Shown piece by piece: positions 8,307 through 18,277 of a stretch of 64,000 nt of DNA. How positions within the stretch are numbered: position 1 is the stretch's first letter; each line of letters starts with the position of its first letter. Made by a program: the position numbers and the translations under genes. Origin of the DNA: Chitiniphilus purpureus (GTDB lineage: Bacteria; Pseudomonadota; Gammaproteobacteria; Burkholderiales; Chitinibacteraceae); assembly GCF_025642115.1 (NCBI RefSeq), contig NZ_CP106753.1, positions 1,697,501 to 1,761,500 on the forward strand, in the 5' to 3' direction. A model generated the notes under the pieces. The model saw only the letters and a list, made by a program, of their open reading frames with translations, was not told the DNA's origin and ran no database searches.

Positions 8307-9206
8307 TCATGCGCGTGCACGAGGGCCGCGGGCCAGCTCGATGAAGGCATGCAGGTAATCTACGTCGGCATCCGCTTCGCGCATGCCGAGGAAGATCTGC
8401 TTGGCGATACCCGATCTGCCCAGGCGCACCGCGCGAAGGTCGAGCTTGTCGGCGTATTCCTCGACCAGCCAGCGCGGCAGCGCGGCAACGCCGCGGCCGC
8501 TGGCCACCATCTGCAACATGATGTCGGTGGTCTCGATGGGCTTGTGCCGCCTGGGGGTGATCCCGGCCGGCATCAGGAACTGCGTATAGATATCGAGCCG
8601 GTCGGTCGCGACCGGGTAGGTGATCAGCGTTTCCGCCGCCAGCTGCCCCGGTTGCACCCAGTCCGCGTCGCGCAACGGATGCCGGGGGCCGACCACCAGC
8701 ACCTGTTCGTAGTCGAAGACAGGCTCGAACCGCAACCCTGGCTTGTAGAGCGGATCCGGTGTGACCAACAGGTCGATCTCGTATCCGAACAGGGCACCGA
8801 TCCCGCCGAACTGGAATTTCTGCTTCACGTCGACATCCACCGCCGGCCACGCGGCAAGGTAGGGCGAGACGATCCTGAGCAGCCATTGATAGCACGGATG
8901 GCATTCCATGCCGATCCGGAGCGCACCGCGTTCGCCGTTGGCGAACTGTTGCAGCCGCTCCTCCGCCAGCGCCAACTGCGGCACCAGCCGGTTGGCCACT
9001 GCCAGCAGGTATTCGCCCGCCTGTGTGGGCCGCAGGCTGCGGCCTTCACGCCGCCAGACCGCCACGCCAAGCTGGTCTTCCAGCTTGCGCATGGTGTGGC
9101 TCAATGCGGACTGGGTCAGATGCAGCCGCTCGGCCGCGGCGGTCAGCGAGCCGTGTCGGTCGACCTCGCGGATGATGGCCAGATGGATGCGTTCAAGGAT
9201 GGGCAT
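8307..9206 (-). CDS. metR: LysR-type regulator MetR
   Basis: I chose ATG 9206 (MPILERIHLAIIREVDRHGS), which is the normal MetR N-terminus; the in-frame extension to 9266 runs into the metE promoter. The product is 299 aa. Residues about 1-60 form the winged helix-turn-helix (SLTAAAERLHLTQSALSHTMRKLED). The effector domain carries the MetR-like MECHPCYQWLL and DLLVTPDPL stretches. It is divergent from metE with about 110 bases between the starts, the classical arrangement in which homocysteine-bound MetR activates metE. Confidence 0.92.
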   Translation of the reverse strand: MPILERIHLAIIREVDRHGSLTAAAERLHLTQSALSHTMRKLEDQLGVAVWRREGRSLRPTQAGEYLLAVANRLVPQLALAEERLQQFANGERGALRIGMECHPCYQWLLRIVSPYLAAWPAVDVDVKQKFQFGGIGALFGYEIDLLVTPDPLYKPGLRFEPVFDYEQVLVVGPRHPLRDADWVQPGQLAAETLITYPVATDRLDIYTQFLMPAGITPRRHKPIETTDIMLQMVASGRGVAALPRWLVEEYADKLDLRAVRLGRSGIAKQIFLGMREADADVDYLHAFIELARGPRARA

Positions 9207-9316
9207 GGCGCGCCTGAAGCATGATGGAAATTCATTGATGGATGAGACAATACCATTTTTATTCATGATTCAGCGGCCCTACGATGGCGTCATTCCATCC
9301 AGGCAAGGACCGCAGC
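9207..9316. promoter_or_regulatory. Divergent metR-metE control region
   Basis: These 110 bases separate the two start codons and are AT-richer than the flanks. An imperfect palindrome TCATTGATGGATGA at 9232-9245 resembles the TGAA-N5-TTCA class of MetR sites, and a second TTCATGATTCA stretch follows at about 9262-9272. Which of these MetR uses cannot be decided by eye. Confidence 0.45.
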
Positions 9317-11611
9317 ATGGCACGCACCCACAACCTCGGCTTTCCCCGTATCGGCGCCGGGCGCGAACTGAAATTCGCGTTGGAAGCCTATTGGCAGGGC
9401 CAATCGTCACGCGATGAGCTGCTGGCGCTGGGCGCCACGCTGCGCCGTCGCCACTGGCAGGACCAGGCGGCATTGGATCTGGCGCCGGTCGGCGACTTCG
9501 CCTTCTACGACCAGGTGCTGGACATGAGCTTCACCTTGGGCAACCTGCCGCAGCGGGTGCAGGATTTCCACGGCGATACGCTCGACAACTACTTCCGCGT
9601 CGCCCGCGGCCGCTCCGCCCAGTCGGCGCAGGCCCATGCACATTGCTGCGGCGGTGTGGCGGCCGGCGAGATGACCAAGTGGTTCGACACCAACTACCAC
9701 TACATCGTCCCAGAATTCAGCGCGGCGACCGAGTTCAGGCTCGATGCGTCGCGGCTGCTGGACCAATTGGCCGAGGCCCGTGTCCAGGGGGTGAAGGCCA
9801 AGCCGGTCATCATCGGCCCGGTCACCTACCTTGCCCTGGGCAAGGCCAAGGACCAGTCCGACCGGCTGGCGCTGCTCGATCGGCTGCTGCCGGTCTACGC
9901 CGAACTGCTGGCCGTGCTGGCGGCCCAAGGGGTGGAATGGGTGCAGATCGACGAGCCGCTGCTTGTCACCGAGCTGGATGCCGGCTGGGGCGACGCGTTC
10001 GCCAGAGCCTACCAGGCGCTGGATACCGGCAAGGTCAAGCTGCTGCTGGCCACCTACTTCGGGCAGTTGCAGGACAACCTGCCGCTGGTGGCCAGCCTGC
10101 CGGTGCAGGGCGTGCACCTGGATGCGGTCAATGCGCGCGATGAAGTCCAAGCGCTGCTTGCCCGGCTGCCGGCGGGCCGCGTGGTGTCGCTGGGCGTGAT
10201 CAACGGCCGCAATATCTGGAAGACCGATCTGAACGCCGCGCTCGATTGGCTGGAGCCGTTGGCGCGGCAATTGGGCACCCGGCTGTGGCTCGCGCCGTCG
10301 TGCTCGCTGCTGCATGTGCCGGTCGATCTGGACAGCGAGCAGCAGCTCGACGGTGAAATCAAGTCATGGCTGGCGTTTGCCCGGCAGAAGCTGAACGAAC
10401 TCACGCTGCTGGCCACGGCGTTGAACCAGGGCCGCGCCGCCGTGCAGGCCGAGCTCGATGCCAACCGCAACGCCATCGACGCCCGTCGCAACTCGCCGCG
10501 TGTGCACAATCCGGCGGTGAAGGCGGCGCTCGCCACGATCGATGCGCAGCTGGGCCGGCGCCAGAGCGCATATCCGATCCGTGCTGCCCGGCAGGCCGAG
10601 CTGCTGCAGCTGCCGAGATTTCCGACCACGACCATTGGCTCGTTTCCGCAGACCGCGGCGATCCGGCAGGTACGCAGCCGGTTCAAGGCCGGCGAGATCG
10701 ACGTCACCGCTTATCGGCAGGCGATGCAGGCCGAGATCGCCCGCAGCGTGCACGAGCAGGAAGCGCTGGGGCTGGATGTGTTCGTGCACGGTGAGGCCGA
10801 GCGCAACGACATGGTCGAATACTTCGGCGAGCAGCTGGATGGCTACGCGTTCAGCCAGTTCGGCTGGGTGCAGTCGTACGGCTCGCGCTGTGTGAAGCCG
10901 CCGATCCTGTTCGGTGACATCAGCCGCCCCAGGGCGATGACCGTGGAATGGATCACCTATGCCCAGTCGCTGACCACGAAGCCGATGAAGGGCATGCTGA
11001 CCGGCCCCGTCACCCTGCTGAACTGGTCGTTCGTGCGCGACGACCAGCCGCGCGCGGCGTCGTGCCGCCAGCTTGCGCTGGCCATCCGCGAAGAAGTGCT
11101 GGATCTGGAACGGGCCGGGGTGCGTGTGATCCAGATCGACGAAGCCGCGTTGCGCGAGGGCCTGCCGCTGCGCCGGGCGCAGTGGCAGGAATACCTCGAC
11201 TGGGCCGTCGAATCGTTCCGTATCACCGCCAATGGCGTGGACGATGCGACCCAGATCCACACCCATATGTGCTATTCGGAGTTCAACGACATCATCCGGT
11301 CGATTGCGCAGATGGATGCCGACGTGATCACGATCGAGACCTCGCGCTCGGACATGGAGCTGCTGGACGCGTTCGACCACTTCAAGTACCCGAACGAGAT
11401 CGGCCCGGGCGTGTATGACATCCACTCGCCCAACATCCCGAGCGAAGAGCACATCGTCCAGCTGATGAAGCAGGCTGCAGCGCGCGTGCCGGCCGAACGG
11501 TTGTGGGTGAACCCGGATTGCGGTCTGAAGACCCGCCAATGGCATGAGGTGATCCCGGCGCTCACCAACATGGTGAAGGCGGCGAAGACCTTGCGCGCCA
11601 CACTGCGCTGA
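9317..11611 (+). CDS. metE: Cobalamin-independent methionine synthase MetE
   Basis: This enzyme transfers the methyl group of 5-methyltetrahydropteroyl-triglutamate to homocysteine, the last step of methionine synthesis, in the cytoplasm. ATG 9317 follows AGGCAAGGA; an earlier in-frame ATG at 9284 lacks a ribosome site. The product is 764 aa, the usual length. The N-terminal folate-binding half starts [20 protein letters not shown]. The C-terminal catalytic half has [10 protein letters not shown], the zinc ligands in HTHMCYSEF and PDCGLKTR, and [13 protein letters not shown]. Divergent metR upstream is its expected activator. Confidence 0.97.
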   Translation: MARTHNLGFPRIGAGRELKFALEAYWQGQSSRDELLALGATLRRRHWQDQAALDLAPVGDFAFYDQVLDMSFTLGNLPQRVQDFHGDTLDNYFRVARGRSAQSAQAHAHCCGGVAAGEMTKWFDTNYHYIVPEFSAATEFRLDASRLLDQLAEARVQGVKAKPVIIGPVTYLALGKAKDQSDRLALLDRLLPVYAELLAVLAAQGVEWVQIDEPLLVTELDAGWGDAFARAYQALDTGKVKLLLATYFGQLQDNLPLVASLPVQGVHLDAVNARDEVQALLARLPAGRVVSLGVINGRNIWKTDLNAALDWLEPLARQLGTRLWLAPSCSLLHVPVDLDSEQQLDGEIKSWLAFARQKLNELTLLATALNQGRAAVQAELDANRNAIDARRNSPRVHNPAVKAALATIDAQLGRRQSAYPIRAARQAELLQLPRFPTTTIGSFPQTAAIRQVRSRFKAGEIDVTAYRQAMQAEIARSVHEQEALGLDVFVHGEAERNDMVEYFGEQLDGYAFSQFGWVQSYGSRCVKPPILFGDISRPRAMTVEWITYAQSLTTKPMKGMLTGPVTLLNWSFVRDDQPRAASCRQLALAIREEVLDLERAGVRVIQIDEAALREGLPLRRAQWQEYLDWAVESFRITANGVDDATQIHTHMCYSEFNDIIRSIAQMDADVITIETSRSDMELLDAFDHFKYPNEIGPGVYDIHSPNIPSEEHIVQLMKQAAARVPAERLWVNPDCGLKTRQWHEVIPALTNMVKAAKTLRATLR

Positions 11612-11630
11612 GCCGGACCACACCCGCAGC

Positions 11631-11662
11631 GGCACCCCGGCGGAATCCTGTTCCGGGGTGCC
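11631..11662 (+). terminator. Hairpin after metE
   Basis: GGCACCCCGG at 11631-11640 and its exact reverse complement CCGGGGTGCC at 11653-11662 flank a 12-base loop. A U-tract is lacking, so termination may be inefficient or bidirectional between metE and the convergent tetR-type gene. Confidence 0.6.
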
Positions 11663-11713
11663 CTGCCACGCGTCGTGCCATTCAGGCAGGTGATGGGCCG
11701 GGCGCCCGTTGCC

Positions 11714-12262
11714 TCATGGTTTCAGCAACACCTGCGGCAATGTATCCAGCAGCGTCTCGTAGCGGCGCCAATCGTCCAGGCAGCGGCACATCAGGCGCGT
11801 GCCCTCCAGCAGGGCGATCGCCTCGGCCGCCCGCTCGCCGGCCAACGCCGCCGGCAGGCCGGCCTCTTCGATCACGCCTTGCAGCGCGCTGAGCCACTGC
11901 TGTACGGCCAGCCCCATCTCGATGCGGAACAGCGCACAGGCATCGCCCATGGTGTAGACATCCAGCGTGCTGGCTTCCTGCCGTCGACCGGCGTCCAGCC
12001 TGAGATGCGCGGCGAAGGCGGCAATGCGCTCGGCGGGCTCGCCGGGCCTGCGCAGCGCATCCAGTGCGGCATGAAACCATTCCCCCTGGGCCTGCAGCAC
12101 GGCCACCGCCATATCCACCTTGCCGTCAGGGAAATGGTGGTAGAGGCTGCCTTTGCCCAACCCGGTCGCCTCGGCGATGCGGCTCAGCGTGGCGCCATCG
12201 TAGCCGTAGCGGTGAAACACGCTGCACAACGCGGCAATCAGTTCGGTCTTGCTCTTGCTCAC
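11714..12262 (-). CDS. TetR-family transcriptional repressor
   Basis: GTG 12262 (VSKSKTELIAALCSVF) follows AAGGGGG about 8 bases upstream; the longer frame to 12478 would read through the divergent gene. The product is 182 aa. The N-terminal HTH is typical: YGYDGATLSRIAEATGLGKG followed by SLYHHFPDGK. The ligand domain (residues about 60-182) resembles the TetR_C_YxaF/LmrA class (WFHAALDALRRPGEPAERI). It is divergent from a secreted SnoaL-like protein across a promoter with a palindrome, so it probably represses that gene and itself. Confidence 0.85.
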   Translation of the reverse strand: MSKSKTELIAALCSVFHRYGYDGATLSRIAEATGLGKGSLYHHFPDGKVDMAVAVLQAQGEWFHAALDALRRPGEPAERIAAFAAHLRLDAGRRQEASTLDVYTMGDACALFRIEMGLAVQQWLSALQGVIEEAGLPAALAGERAAEAIALLEGTRLMCRCLDDWRRYETLLDTLPQVLLKP

Positions 12263-12308
12263 GGAAAACCCCCTTGCTGCGCGCAGTGTAGTGCAAGCGG
12301 CAAGCGGC

Positions 12309-12355
12309 TTGACAACCCGGGGCAGACCATCCGATAGTTTACCTAACGATCGGTA
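12309..12355 (+). promoter_or_regulatory. Promoter with TetR-type operator
   Basis: A -35 box TTGACA (12309-12314) and a -10-like GATAGT (12333-12338) are 18 bases apart. Directly after the -10 lies TACCTAACGATCGGTA (12340-12355), an imperfect palindrome with TACC/GGTA arms. A repressor bound there would cover the transcription start of the 12393 gene. The adjacent TetR gene is the obvious candidate. Confidence 0.55.
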
Positions 12356-12392
12356 CAATTTCGCCGTTTCCCCATGCCACCGGAGATCCGTC

Positions 12393-12830
12393 ATGCATCT
12401 GCTGCGCACCCTGCTACCCGCCACCCTGCTGCTGGGCGTGCTGCCCGTCACGCCCGCGCGTGCCGAAACCAGTCGCAACCAAGTGATTGCCGCCTATGTG
12501 CAGGCCTGGTCGGAAGCTGCGCCGGAAAAACGCCGGCAACTGCTGGAGCAAGCCGTGGTCGAGCAGGTGCAATACCTGGACCCGTACAGCAGTGCCGGCT
12601 CACGCAAGGCGCTGGATGCGCTGATCCGCGACGCGCATGCGCAACTGCCCGGGCTGCGTGGCGAAGTGGTCGGCCGGCTGCGGCAGACCGGCAACGCCGG
12701 GCTCTTCGAATGGAAAATGTATGGCGCGGGGGGCGAGGTGCTGTTCTATGGCGTCGATGCCGTGTCCTTTGCCGCGGATGGCCGCCTGCAGCGCATCGAA
12801 GGCTTTTTCGAGACCAGATTGCAGCAATAG
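12393..12830 (+). CDS. Secreted SnoaL/NTF2-like protein
   Basis: ATG 12393 has GGAG nearby upstream and opens a signal peptide (MHLLRTLLPATLLLGVLPVT, cleavage near ARAE). The mature part reads SRNQVIAAYVQAWSEAAPEK, then VQYLDPYSSAGSRKALDALI, and ends with a GRLQRIEGFFE strand. This is the cone-shaped alpha+beta NTF2-like fold of SnoaL-like proteins, 145 aa overall. Such proteins are enzymes or binding proteins of varied function, so the ligand is unknown. It is probably controlled by the divergent TetR repressor. Confidence 0.7.
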   Translation: MHLLRTLLPATLLLGVLPVTPARAETSRNQVIAAYVQAWSEAAPEKRRQLLEQAVVEQVQYLDPYSSAGSRKALDALIRDAHAQLPGLRGEVVGRLRQTGNAGLFEWKMYGAGGEVLFYGVDAVSFAADGRLQRIEGFFETRLQQ

Positions 12831-13504
12831 GCGCCGACAGCATCCGCTACAGCGTTCCTGGCCGGACGCGCGGAACGTCCTCATCGCGGATGGCACGGGC
12901 CTGCTTCGGTTGCCGGCAGTACAGGGAGCAGGGGCACCGGGTGCGGGGCGGCCGGATTGGTGTTGTGCGCGGCGCCAAGACCTGCGCGGACAAGGGCACC
13001 CCGGCCGGCTCCGCAGTGATAGGGGCAAGCTGTGGCGGGGCCGGTGCGCAGCGGCACCGATGCCTGGGCTGCCTGGCAGCGGCAGGCGTCGTCCAGCACC
13101 GCCGCCCACGCAGCGCCCTGGATGCTGCGCCGACGGGGGCATTGCCAAACACGTCGCAGTGCCTCCGCTGCCCGTATCCGAGGTCAGTGGCGGAAGGCCG
13201 GCGTGAGCGGCGGGCAGTGCAGGCGGTGTGGCGCAACTGGGGCAGGGCGCGCTTGGGATCAATGAGGCAGGGACTACCGCCGTTTTTGACAAACGCCGAT
13301 GGCAACTCGCCGATTCCAATCGGTATGGGGTTTGGCGGAATCAACGTGTTGGGTTATTGATTCGAGGACCAACCAGGATCGTCGTCAGCAATGACATCAT
13401 GACCCGAAAAACGTGCGCCCGCCGTGGTGGTGGTACGGATGCCGTGTTCGAAGTCCGGAATGGAAATGTGGCACACAGGCAAAGAGGTTGACTCGGATAT
13501 CGGC
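12831..13504. other. Long gap without a supported gene
   Basis: There are several overlapping high-GC frames on both strands, none with domain motifs, a good ribosome site or consistent amino-acid composition. From about 13300 the base composition falls. I see no RNA gene. Confidence 0.4.
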
Positions 13505-13548
13505 CAAAAAAAGCACATCCCGGGCATCGATTTGCCCAGGATGTGCTT
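13505..13548 (-). terminator. Rho-independent terminator of the beta-helix lipoprotein gene
   Basis: AAGCACATCC (13511-13520) pairs exactly with GGATGTGCTT (13539-13548). Read on the minus strand, the stem is followed by a run of T (the A-run before 13511). It lies 12 bases beyond the stop of the lipoprotein gene at 13560. Confidence 0.85.
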
Positions 13549-13559
13549 GGGTCAGGTGA

Positions 13560-15488
13560 TTACCATTGGTGGCCTCGCACCCCGCGACGTGGATGCCCGG
13601 CCGGCAACCCTGTCAGCGGGCCGGAGCCGCTGACCTGGTAGCTGGTCGTCGCATTCAATTCGCTGCCCGATGCAAAGGTGTCCATGCCGTGCACATCACG
13701 CCACACCGGCCAGGTCTTGTTGCGTGCGGAGCATTCGCTGTCCTTGAACGCCTGGGCGTGGACGCTTTCCACGAAATTGGCCGACACGGCGATCTGGTTG
13801 TTGAAATCGGGCGGCTCGGGTTGGCAAGACAGGCCGCTGTATGTCGGCTTGGTCCGCGCGCTCAACACGTTGTAGCTGATCCGTGTGCCATAGCTGCCGG
13901 GGTTGAACGGCCCCCAGTTCATATACACGCTCTGGTTCACCACCGTGTTGTGATGCACATCGTGGTCCCGCATCGTGCAGCCGTAGCTCGCAAAGCATGC
14001 CAGGCCCAGATAGATGCCCGAATTGATCAGCAGGTTGTGATGGACATGGATGTTCCTGGAGCCAGCCTGCGCGGACACCTGGATACCCAGCGGCGTGGTC
14101 TTCACGGCCGGGAAGTCGATGTAATTCTCGCGATGGGTATTGCCTTGCGAGTTGTCCTTCTCATGGATGCCGCCGCCGATGCCGTCCTGCAGTGCATTGG
14201 TACCCAAACGGATCTGGTTGTTCTCCACCAGCGAATCGCCAGCGTCGAACAGTATCACCGCGTAGCTGCCAAAGTTCACCTTGTTGAACGGGCCGAAGTC
14301 GTTGTCCTGGATCAGCAGCTTGTGCCGCGGGGTATTCAGATCATGCCCTGTACCGTGGATAAAACCGGGATTGTCATGTTTCGTGGAATTGCTGCCCACG
14401 CCGTCGACAAACCGCACATTGCGGATCACGAGGCCACTGGTGGTCGATTCGCTCTTGATGCCGTAGAGCTTCACCCGAGTGATGTCCACGCCTTCGATCC
14501 GCGCTGCCGGCGCCGTCACCGAGTACACGTTCAGGATCTGCTGGTTCAGGTCCAGCGTGGCGACTTCGTCCGGATAGGCCAGCAGCTGCTGCGATTTGGT
14601 GTCGTAGAGCGTGAAGCCATTGGTCAGATACGTACCCTTGCGCAGCAGGATCACCTGGTCGGGCGCGGAATTGGCAACCGCGTACGCAACCGATTGGTAA
14701 GGGTCTGCCAGCGTCCCCTTGCCCGGGGCATCGGTGCCGCCCGGCGAGACGAAGATGAACTTGGCTGTGCTGGCGGTGATGGTAAAGCTCTGTTCCAGTG
14801 TCTTCTGGATGCTGCCGCTGTCGCGTATTTCCAAGGTCAGCACATAAGTGCCTGCGCTGGCGGGCGTGAAGCGCACCGCGCCGGTACGGAAGTCGACCGA
14901 GACATTCGCTGTGCTCTGCGCCGCGCCATTGAGCGTGAGTTGCTTGATGCGGTACTCATACGGAAAGATGCCACCGACAACGCCGGGCCGGCTTTCGTAG
15001 GGAATGCCGGGGTAGGCGTATTCACGCAGCCCGAAACTCGCGCTCAGCGGCGCATTCGGCAGGGTGTCGGGCTGGACGACGGTGGGCGTCTCGTTGTGAA
15101 CGCAGCGGACAAAGACCGGGGTGCCGTCGGCCGGTACCGCTGCCGAGGTGCTCTCTGCCACCTTGCAGGTCTGTCCTGCGGGCTGGGTGGCCACCTGCAG
15201 GTTGGCAGGGCCGGTGGCCGGCAATGCAATGCTGTGGGCGCCATTGAGCTGGATGGGAATGCTGGTGCTGCCATAGGCCAGCGCCAGTTCCTTGCCCAAT
15301 CCCAGGCCCTTGACCCGTAGATTGAGTACTGCAGGGGTGGTTGATTGCGACGACGCTTGCAGCGAGGTGGTCGCCAGCGATTGCTCAACCAGGCTGTCCA
15401 GGTCGGCGTCGCAACCGGTCAGCAATGAAAAAGCCGCCAGGGTTGCCCAAGCGGCTGTGGTGCGGTGGAAATGATTTGCTTCGGACAT
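13560..15488 (-). CDS. Secreted lipoprotein with right-handed parallel beta-helix
   Basis: I prefer ATG 15488 (MSEANHFHRTT) because GGAG sits six bases upstream; another ATG lies 12 bases earlier. The signal sequence ends in the lipobox LLTGC, so Cys is lipidated. Residues about 40-130 form a beta-rich N-terminal domain, about 150-230 an Ig/cadherin-like module (FTPASAGTYVLTLEIRDSG), and residues from about 240 on the beta-helix (FVSPGGTDAPGKGTLADPYQ, then VIRNVRFVDGVGS and HHNLLINSG coils). This fold is shared by polysaccharide lyases and surface adhesins. No catalytic set is evident, so the substrate is unknown. A terminator follows. Confidence 0.75.
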   Translation of the reverse strand: MSEANHFHRTTAAWATLAAFSLLTGCDADLDSLVEQSLATTSLQASSQSTTPAVLNLRVKGLGLGKELALAYGSTSIPIQLNGAHSIALPATGPANLQVATQPAGQTCKVAESTSAAVPADGTPVFVRCVHNETPTVVQPDTLPNAPLSASFGLREYAYPGIPYESRPGVVGGIFPYEYRIKQLTLNGAAQSTANVSVDFRTGAVRFTPASAGTYVLTLEIRDSGSIQKTLEQSFTITASTAKFIFVSPGGTDAPGKGTLADPYQSVAYAVANSAPDQVILLRKGTYLTNGFTLYDTKSQQLLAYPDEVATLDLNQQILNVYSVTAPAARIEGVDITRVKLYGIKSESTTSGLVIRNVRFVDGVGSNSTKHDNPGFIHGTGHDLNTPRHKLLIQDNDFGPFNKVNFGSYAVILFDAGDSLVENNQIRLGTNALQDGIGGGIHEKDNSQGNTHRENYIDFPAVKTTPLGIQVSAQAGSRNIHVHHNLLINSGIYLGLACFASYGCTMRDHDVHHNTVVNQSVYMNWGPFNPGSYGTRISYNVLSARTKPTYSGLSCQPEPPDFNNQIAVSANFVESVHAQAFKDSECSARNKTWPVWRDVHGMDTFASGSELNATTSYQVSGSGPLTGLPAGHPRRGVRGHQW

Positions 15489-16307
15489 GTCATGCTCCAT
15501 TTGGATATTGAAGACAAGCAGTTGGCAAAACCCAGTGGCGCATCAAATGCGAAGCATCGGGCGGTCCTGTTTCATTTCAATCCATCCTATTGGAATATAA
15601 GAATGTAGTTGTCTGGCATTGCCCGATGCATTTACCCACCAATACGATATGGCGCGCCCCAGGGCGGATTGGCATCAGGCAAAGCCATTCTAAATGGCCC
15701 GCTGATGCGGTTAGAATGTTCTGTCTTTCCATCGGACTTGTCTGATTGTGCGGTGGAGTGAGGTCACTATGGGCGGCCGACATCGGGTCTTCGGCGCCAA
15801 TGTCAAAGCCGCGGCACTGACAGCTGCGGTGGCGCCGTCGGCTGCGGTGGACCAGGCGCCGTGCCGGCGGCAGTGCAGAAAGCCATCCTCATGATGCGCA
15901 ACGCTGCGGTTGTCGGCTGCTGCCAAGCTGCGTGGCTTGAATGCAGGCGCCTGGCAAATCCGCGTCGATGGGTATTGCGCAAGCACGGGCTTGCCAGCGC
16001 CGGCCTAGAGAAACACGCAAGCAAAGCAGCACTGGGGCGAGAGTGAAGGGGATTCCGGCAGGGCGATGCCGGTGGGACAAATGGGTCCAGGGCACGCGGG
16101 CGCACATCCGCTGATCATCGATCCTGATGTGTGGGAGTGGGTTCTACGGTGCTGGTCAGAGATGACCATGCCCATCAGTGGAAACAAATCACTCAAAGCC
16201 CGATGTTTCATCTACCCCACATCAGGGAATTGATATCCGTTTCATCACATTTGATATGCAAGGTACTTGGAGGTTGTACGCTGGAAGGCGACCTTGCGCC
16301 GGAAAGG
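15489..16307. other. Long gap without a supported gene
   Basis: The first about 100 bases are AT-rich and should hold the lipoprotein promoter. The rest has only short overlapping frames without motifs or ribosome sites. No RNA gene, repeat or IS end was recognised. Confidence 0.4.
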
Positions 16308-16856
16308 TCAGGCGGCATCCGCCCACTGGCGCACAAGTGAATGGTGCTCGGCCCAGGCATGCCAAGCGGAGCGTGCCCAAGCGTGAACCGCATCCGTGTG
16401 TTGCGTCAGGCCTTGCGCAGCCACGACGTCTTTGACAGTGATGTCGCCAAGGCCTGCTGGTCTCGAGAGCCATATGTAGTTGGCCTTTAGGCGACCAGCC
16501 TTGAGCATGGCCGCATTCGCTTCAGTTGCAGGCAGCCCCCGTTCGAGAAAGAAGCACAAGCGAACAAGATGCAGCCCGACCGATTGAATGGCTTGGCGGG
16601 AGGTATCGCCCGGATGCTGAACGGCGTAGGCATCCACACTGAGGCGGTGGACTGCCGCGTAGTCGGGATCGCTGTACTCGCGCGTGAGAACCTCACCGAA
16701 TGCTGCCCAGCAAGCGGGTGAGGAATGCATATAACGATGGATCGGCCCCGCGATATCCGAAAAGGCCGCGCCACAACCTGGGCATTTTGATTCTGGCGAC
16801 ATAAGATCCACGATTGGGTGTGAGTGCTTTTTTCCCGAAGTCATCGAAGTTGTCAT
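16308..16856 (-). CDS. DUF5946-family protein
   Basis: The product is about 182 aa. It has an N-terminal CPGCGAAF zinc-ribbon-like pair, then IHRYMHSSPACWAAFGEVL, YAAVHRLSVDAYAVQHPGD and RQAIQSVGLHLVRLCFFLERGL. I recognise these blocks as the DUF5946 signature; the function of the family is unknown. The start is uncertain: ATGs at 16856, 16844 and 16802 are all possible and none has a strong ribosome site. Gene fragments lie upstream on the same strand. Confidence 0.7.
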   Translation of the reverse strand: MTTSMTSGKKHSHPIVDLMSPESKCPGCGAAFSDIAGPIHRYMHSSPACWAAFGEVLTREYSDPDYAAVHRLSVDAYAVQHPGDTSRQAIQSVGLHLVRLCFFLERGLPATEANAAMLKAGRLKANYIWLSRPAGLGDITVKDVVAAQGLTQHTDAVHAWARSAWHAWAEHHSLVRQWADAA

Positions 16857-16869
16857 GGCCAAGCGGGTT

Positions 16870-17150
16870 GATCAGGATTGCTTGAGTGGTTGGCCCACGC
16901 GGATGCTGTGACTCGATTGCGGGCCAGCCCCTCTTGCCAATGCCAGCAAGAACAAAACTGGTTATATCATGATGGTGCCGGATCAGGATATTTCCGTCTT
17001 TCATCTTGATGGCATTCATGCCTGGATGGGCGTGAAATAACCTTTGAAGTGCTTGGTTCGTGTGCGCCTCGGCATCACTGTCGCTGAAAGCAGCTGGAAG
17101 CAGGGTACAGTGCCATTGAGGGATTTTAAAAAGACAGCACTTTATTACAT
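16870..17150 (-). pseudogene. Possible remnant of an unrecognised gene
   Basis: A minus-strand frame reads CLFKIPQWHCTLLPAAF, then HPGMNAIKMKDGNILIRHHH and DITSFVLAGIGKRGWPAIES. Its composition looks like real protein, but it has no credible start codon and runs into the DUF5946 gene in a different frame. It may be the decayed relic of a short gene once upstream of the DUF5946 gene. I do not recognise it. Confidence 0.3.
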
Positions 17151-17195
17151 CGATATAGCTGTGCGCTGTTTGATCACGAGTTGGGAGGGTTCGAT

Positions 17196-18224
17196 GTGAT
17201 TGGAAATCCACCTCCGCAAGGAAAACCGATCCCGGTGGCGAAGCGCTTCGAGCGGGGCTTGAATGGCCTTGCCGGGCGATCCTCGGCGCCATTGGCGGCC
17301 GGCATGCTGGACAGCAAGGGTGAGCAGTTTTATTCCGCCATTCCTATGTCCGCCACAGATGCCCGTTTCGAGATTGGGTCGGTGACGAAGGCCATGACGG
17401 GCACTTTGTTCGGGATCATGGTAGAGCGCGGTGATGTCGATCCTCATGCGCCAGTCGATACCATTCTCGGTGCCTCATTGCCATGGCGGTCGCGGCCACC
17501 CACGTTGGCGGAGCTGGCAAGCCATCAAGGAGGACTGCCCAATACTCCGACGGCCCTGTGGTGGCGAGAAGCCATGACGGCGCTCGGCTGGTCCATCAAG
17601 GACCCATGGCGTGGTGTGGATGCCGCCGCCTATGCCACGCTGCTCGCAAAGGCCGCAAGAACGGCCAAAGTGGGCAAAAAAGTCAGCTACTCCAGCATGG
17701 GGGTCGGTTTGCTCGGCGATGCATTGGCGAAAGTGGCAGGCACCGATTTCGAAACGCTGATGAATGAGCGGCTGTTTGGACCGCTCGGCATGACCCGTAC
17801 AGGCTTCAACCGCCCGGTACATGGAGCAGACCGTGTGATCGTGGGGATCAACAGCAAAGGACGGGCGGTACCCTATTTGCACGACCAGATGCCTGCCGCG
17901 GGGATGATGGCATCAACCACCGCTGATTTGCTTCGCTTTCTTCGGGCCGCCTGGGGCGAGGGGCCGGACCCTGTCGTCAACGGTTTTCGACGGGCATTGA
18001 AGCCCATTGCGCGCCTCGGTGATGTTGAAATCGGCTATTGCTGGTTTCTTGCTTCTGATCAGCAAGGGCTTCGGGCTTTTCACCCGGGGGGCACCTGGGC
18101 ATCGCAATGCGAAGTCGTCGTGGTACCGCAGCGCAGAACGGCTTTGGCTGTTCTATCCGCAACCCGCCGCGACATTGACAGTTTTGTGAGCGAGGTTCTG
18201 GCCGAGGCGGACGATCGAGTATGA
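17196..18224 (+). CDS. Serine beta-lactamase-like hydrolase (class C/EstB type)
   Basis: GTG 17196 is preceded by GGGAGGG six bases upstream; the frame also opens with TTG at 17181. The product is 342 aa. Catalytic-type motifs are SVTK (SxxK), YSSMG (the Y-x-x general-base block) and HPGGTW (HxG, in the position of KTG). LASHQGGLPNTP and LFGPLGMTRTGF are typical of the family, which includes esterases, D-aminopeptidases and AmpC. There is no obvious signal peptide, which argues against a classical periplasmic beta-lactamase. Substrate unknown. Confidence 0.8.
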   Translation: MIGNPPPQGKPIPVAKRFERGLNGLAGRSSAPLAAGMLDSKGEQFYSAIPMSATDARFEIGSVTKAMTGTLFGIMVERGDVDPHAPVDTILGASLPWRSRPPTLAELASHQGGLPNTPTALWWREAMTALGWSIKDPWRGVDAAAYATLLAKAARTAKVGKKVSYSSMGVGLLGDALAKVAGTDFETLMNERLFGPLGMTRTGFNRPVHGADRVIVGINSKGRAVPYLHDQMPAAGMMASTTADLLRFLRAAWGEGPDPVVNGFRRALKPIARLGDVEIGYCWFLASDQQGLRAFHPGGTWASQCEVVVVPQRRTALAVLSATRRDIDSFVSEVLAEADDRV

Positions 18225-18277
18225 AATGGCAGTCGCACGGGTTTCAGAGCACAGGTCGTGGTCGTATGACTGCTTCC

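Noticed and set aside
12831..13360. Several 60-330-codon frames on both strands
   Set aside because: They overlap each other, have skewed composition (Arg, Ala, Pro, Cys) and no start signal. No family is recognisable.
13566..15320. Long plus-strand frame opposite the beta-helix lipoprotein
   Set aside because: It is an Arg/His/Gln-rich shadow without ribosome site or domains. The minus strand carries a lipobox, recognisable beta-helix coils and a terminator.
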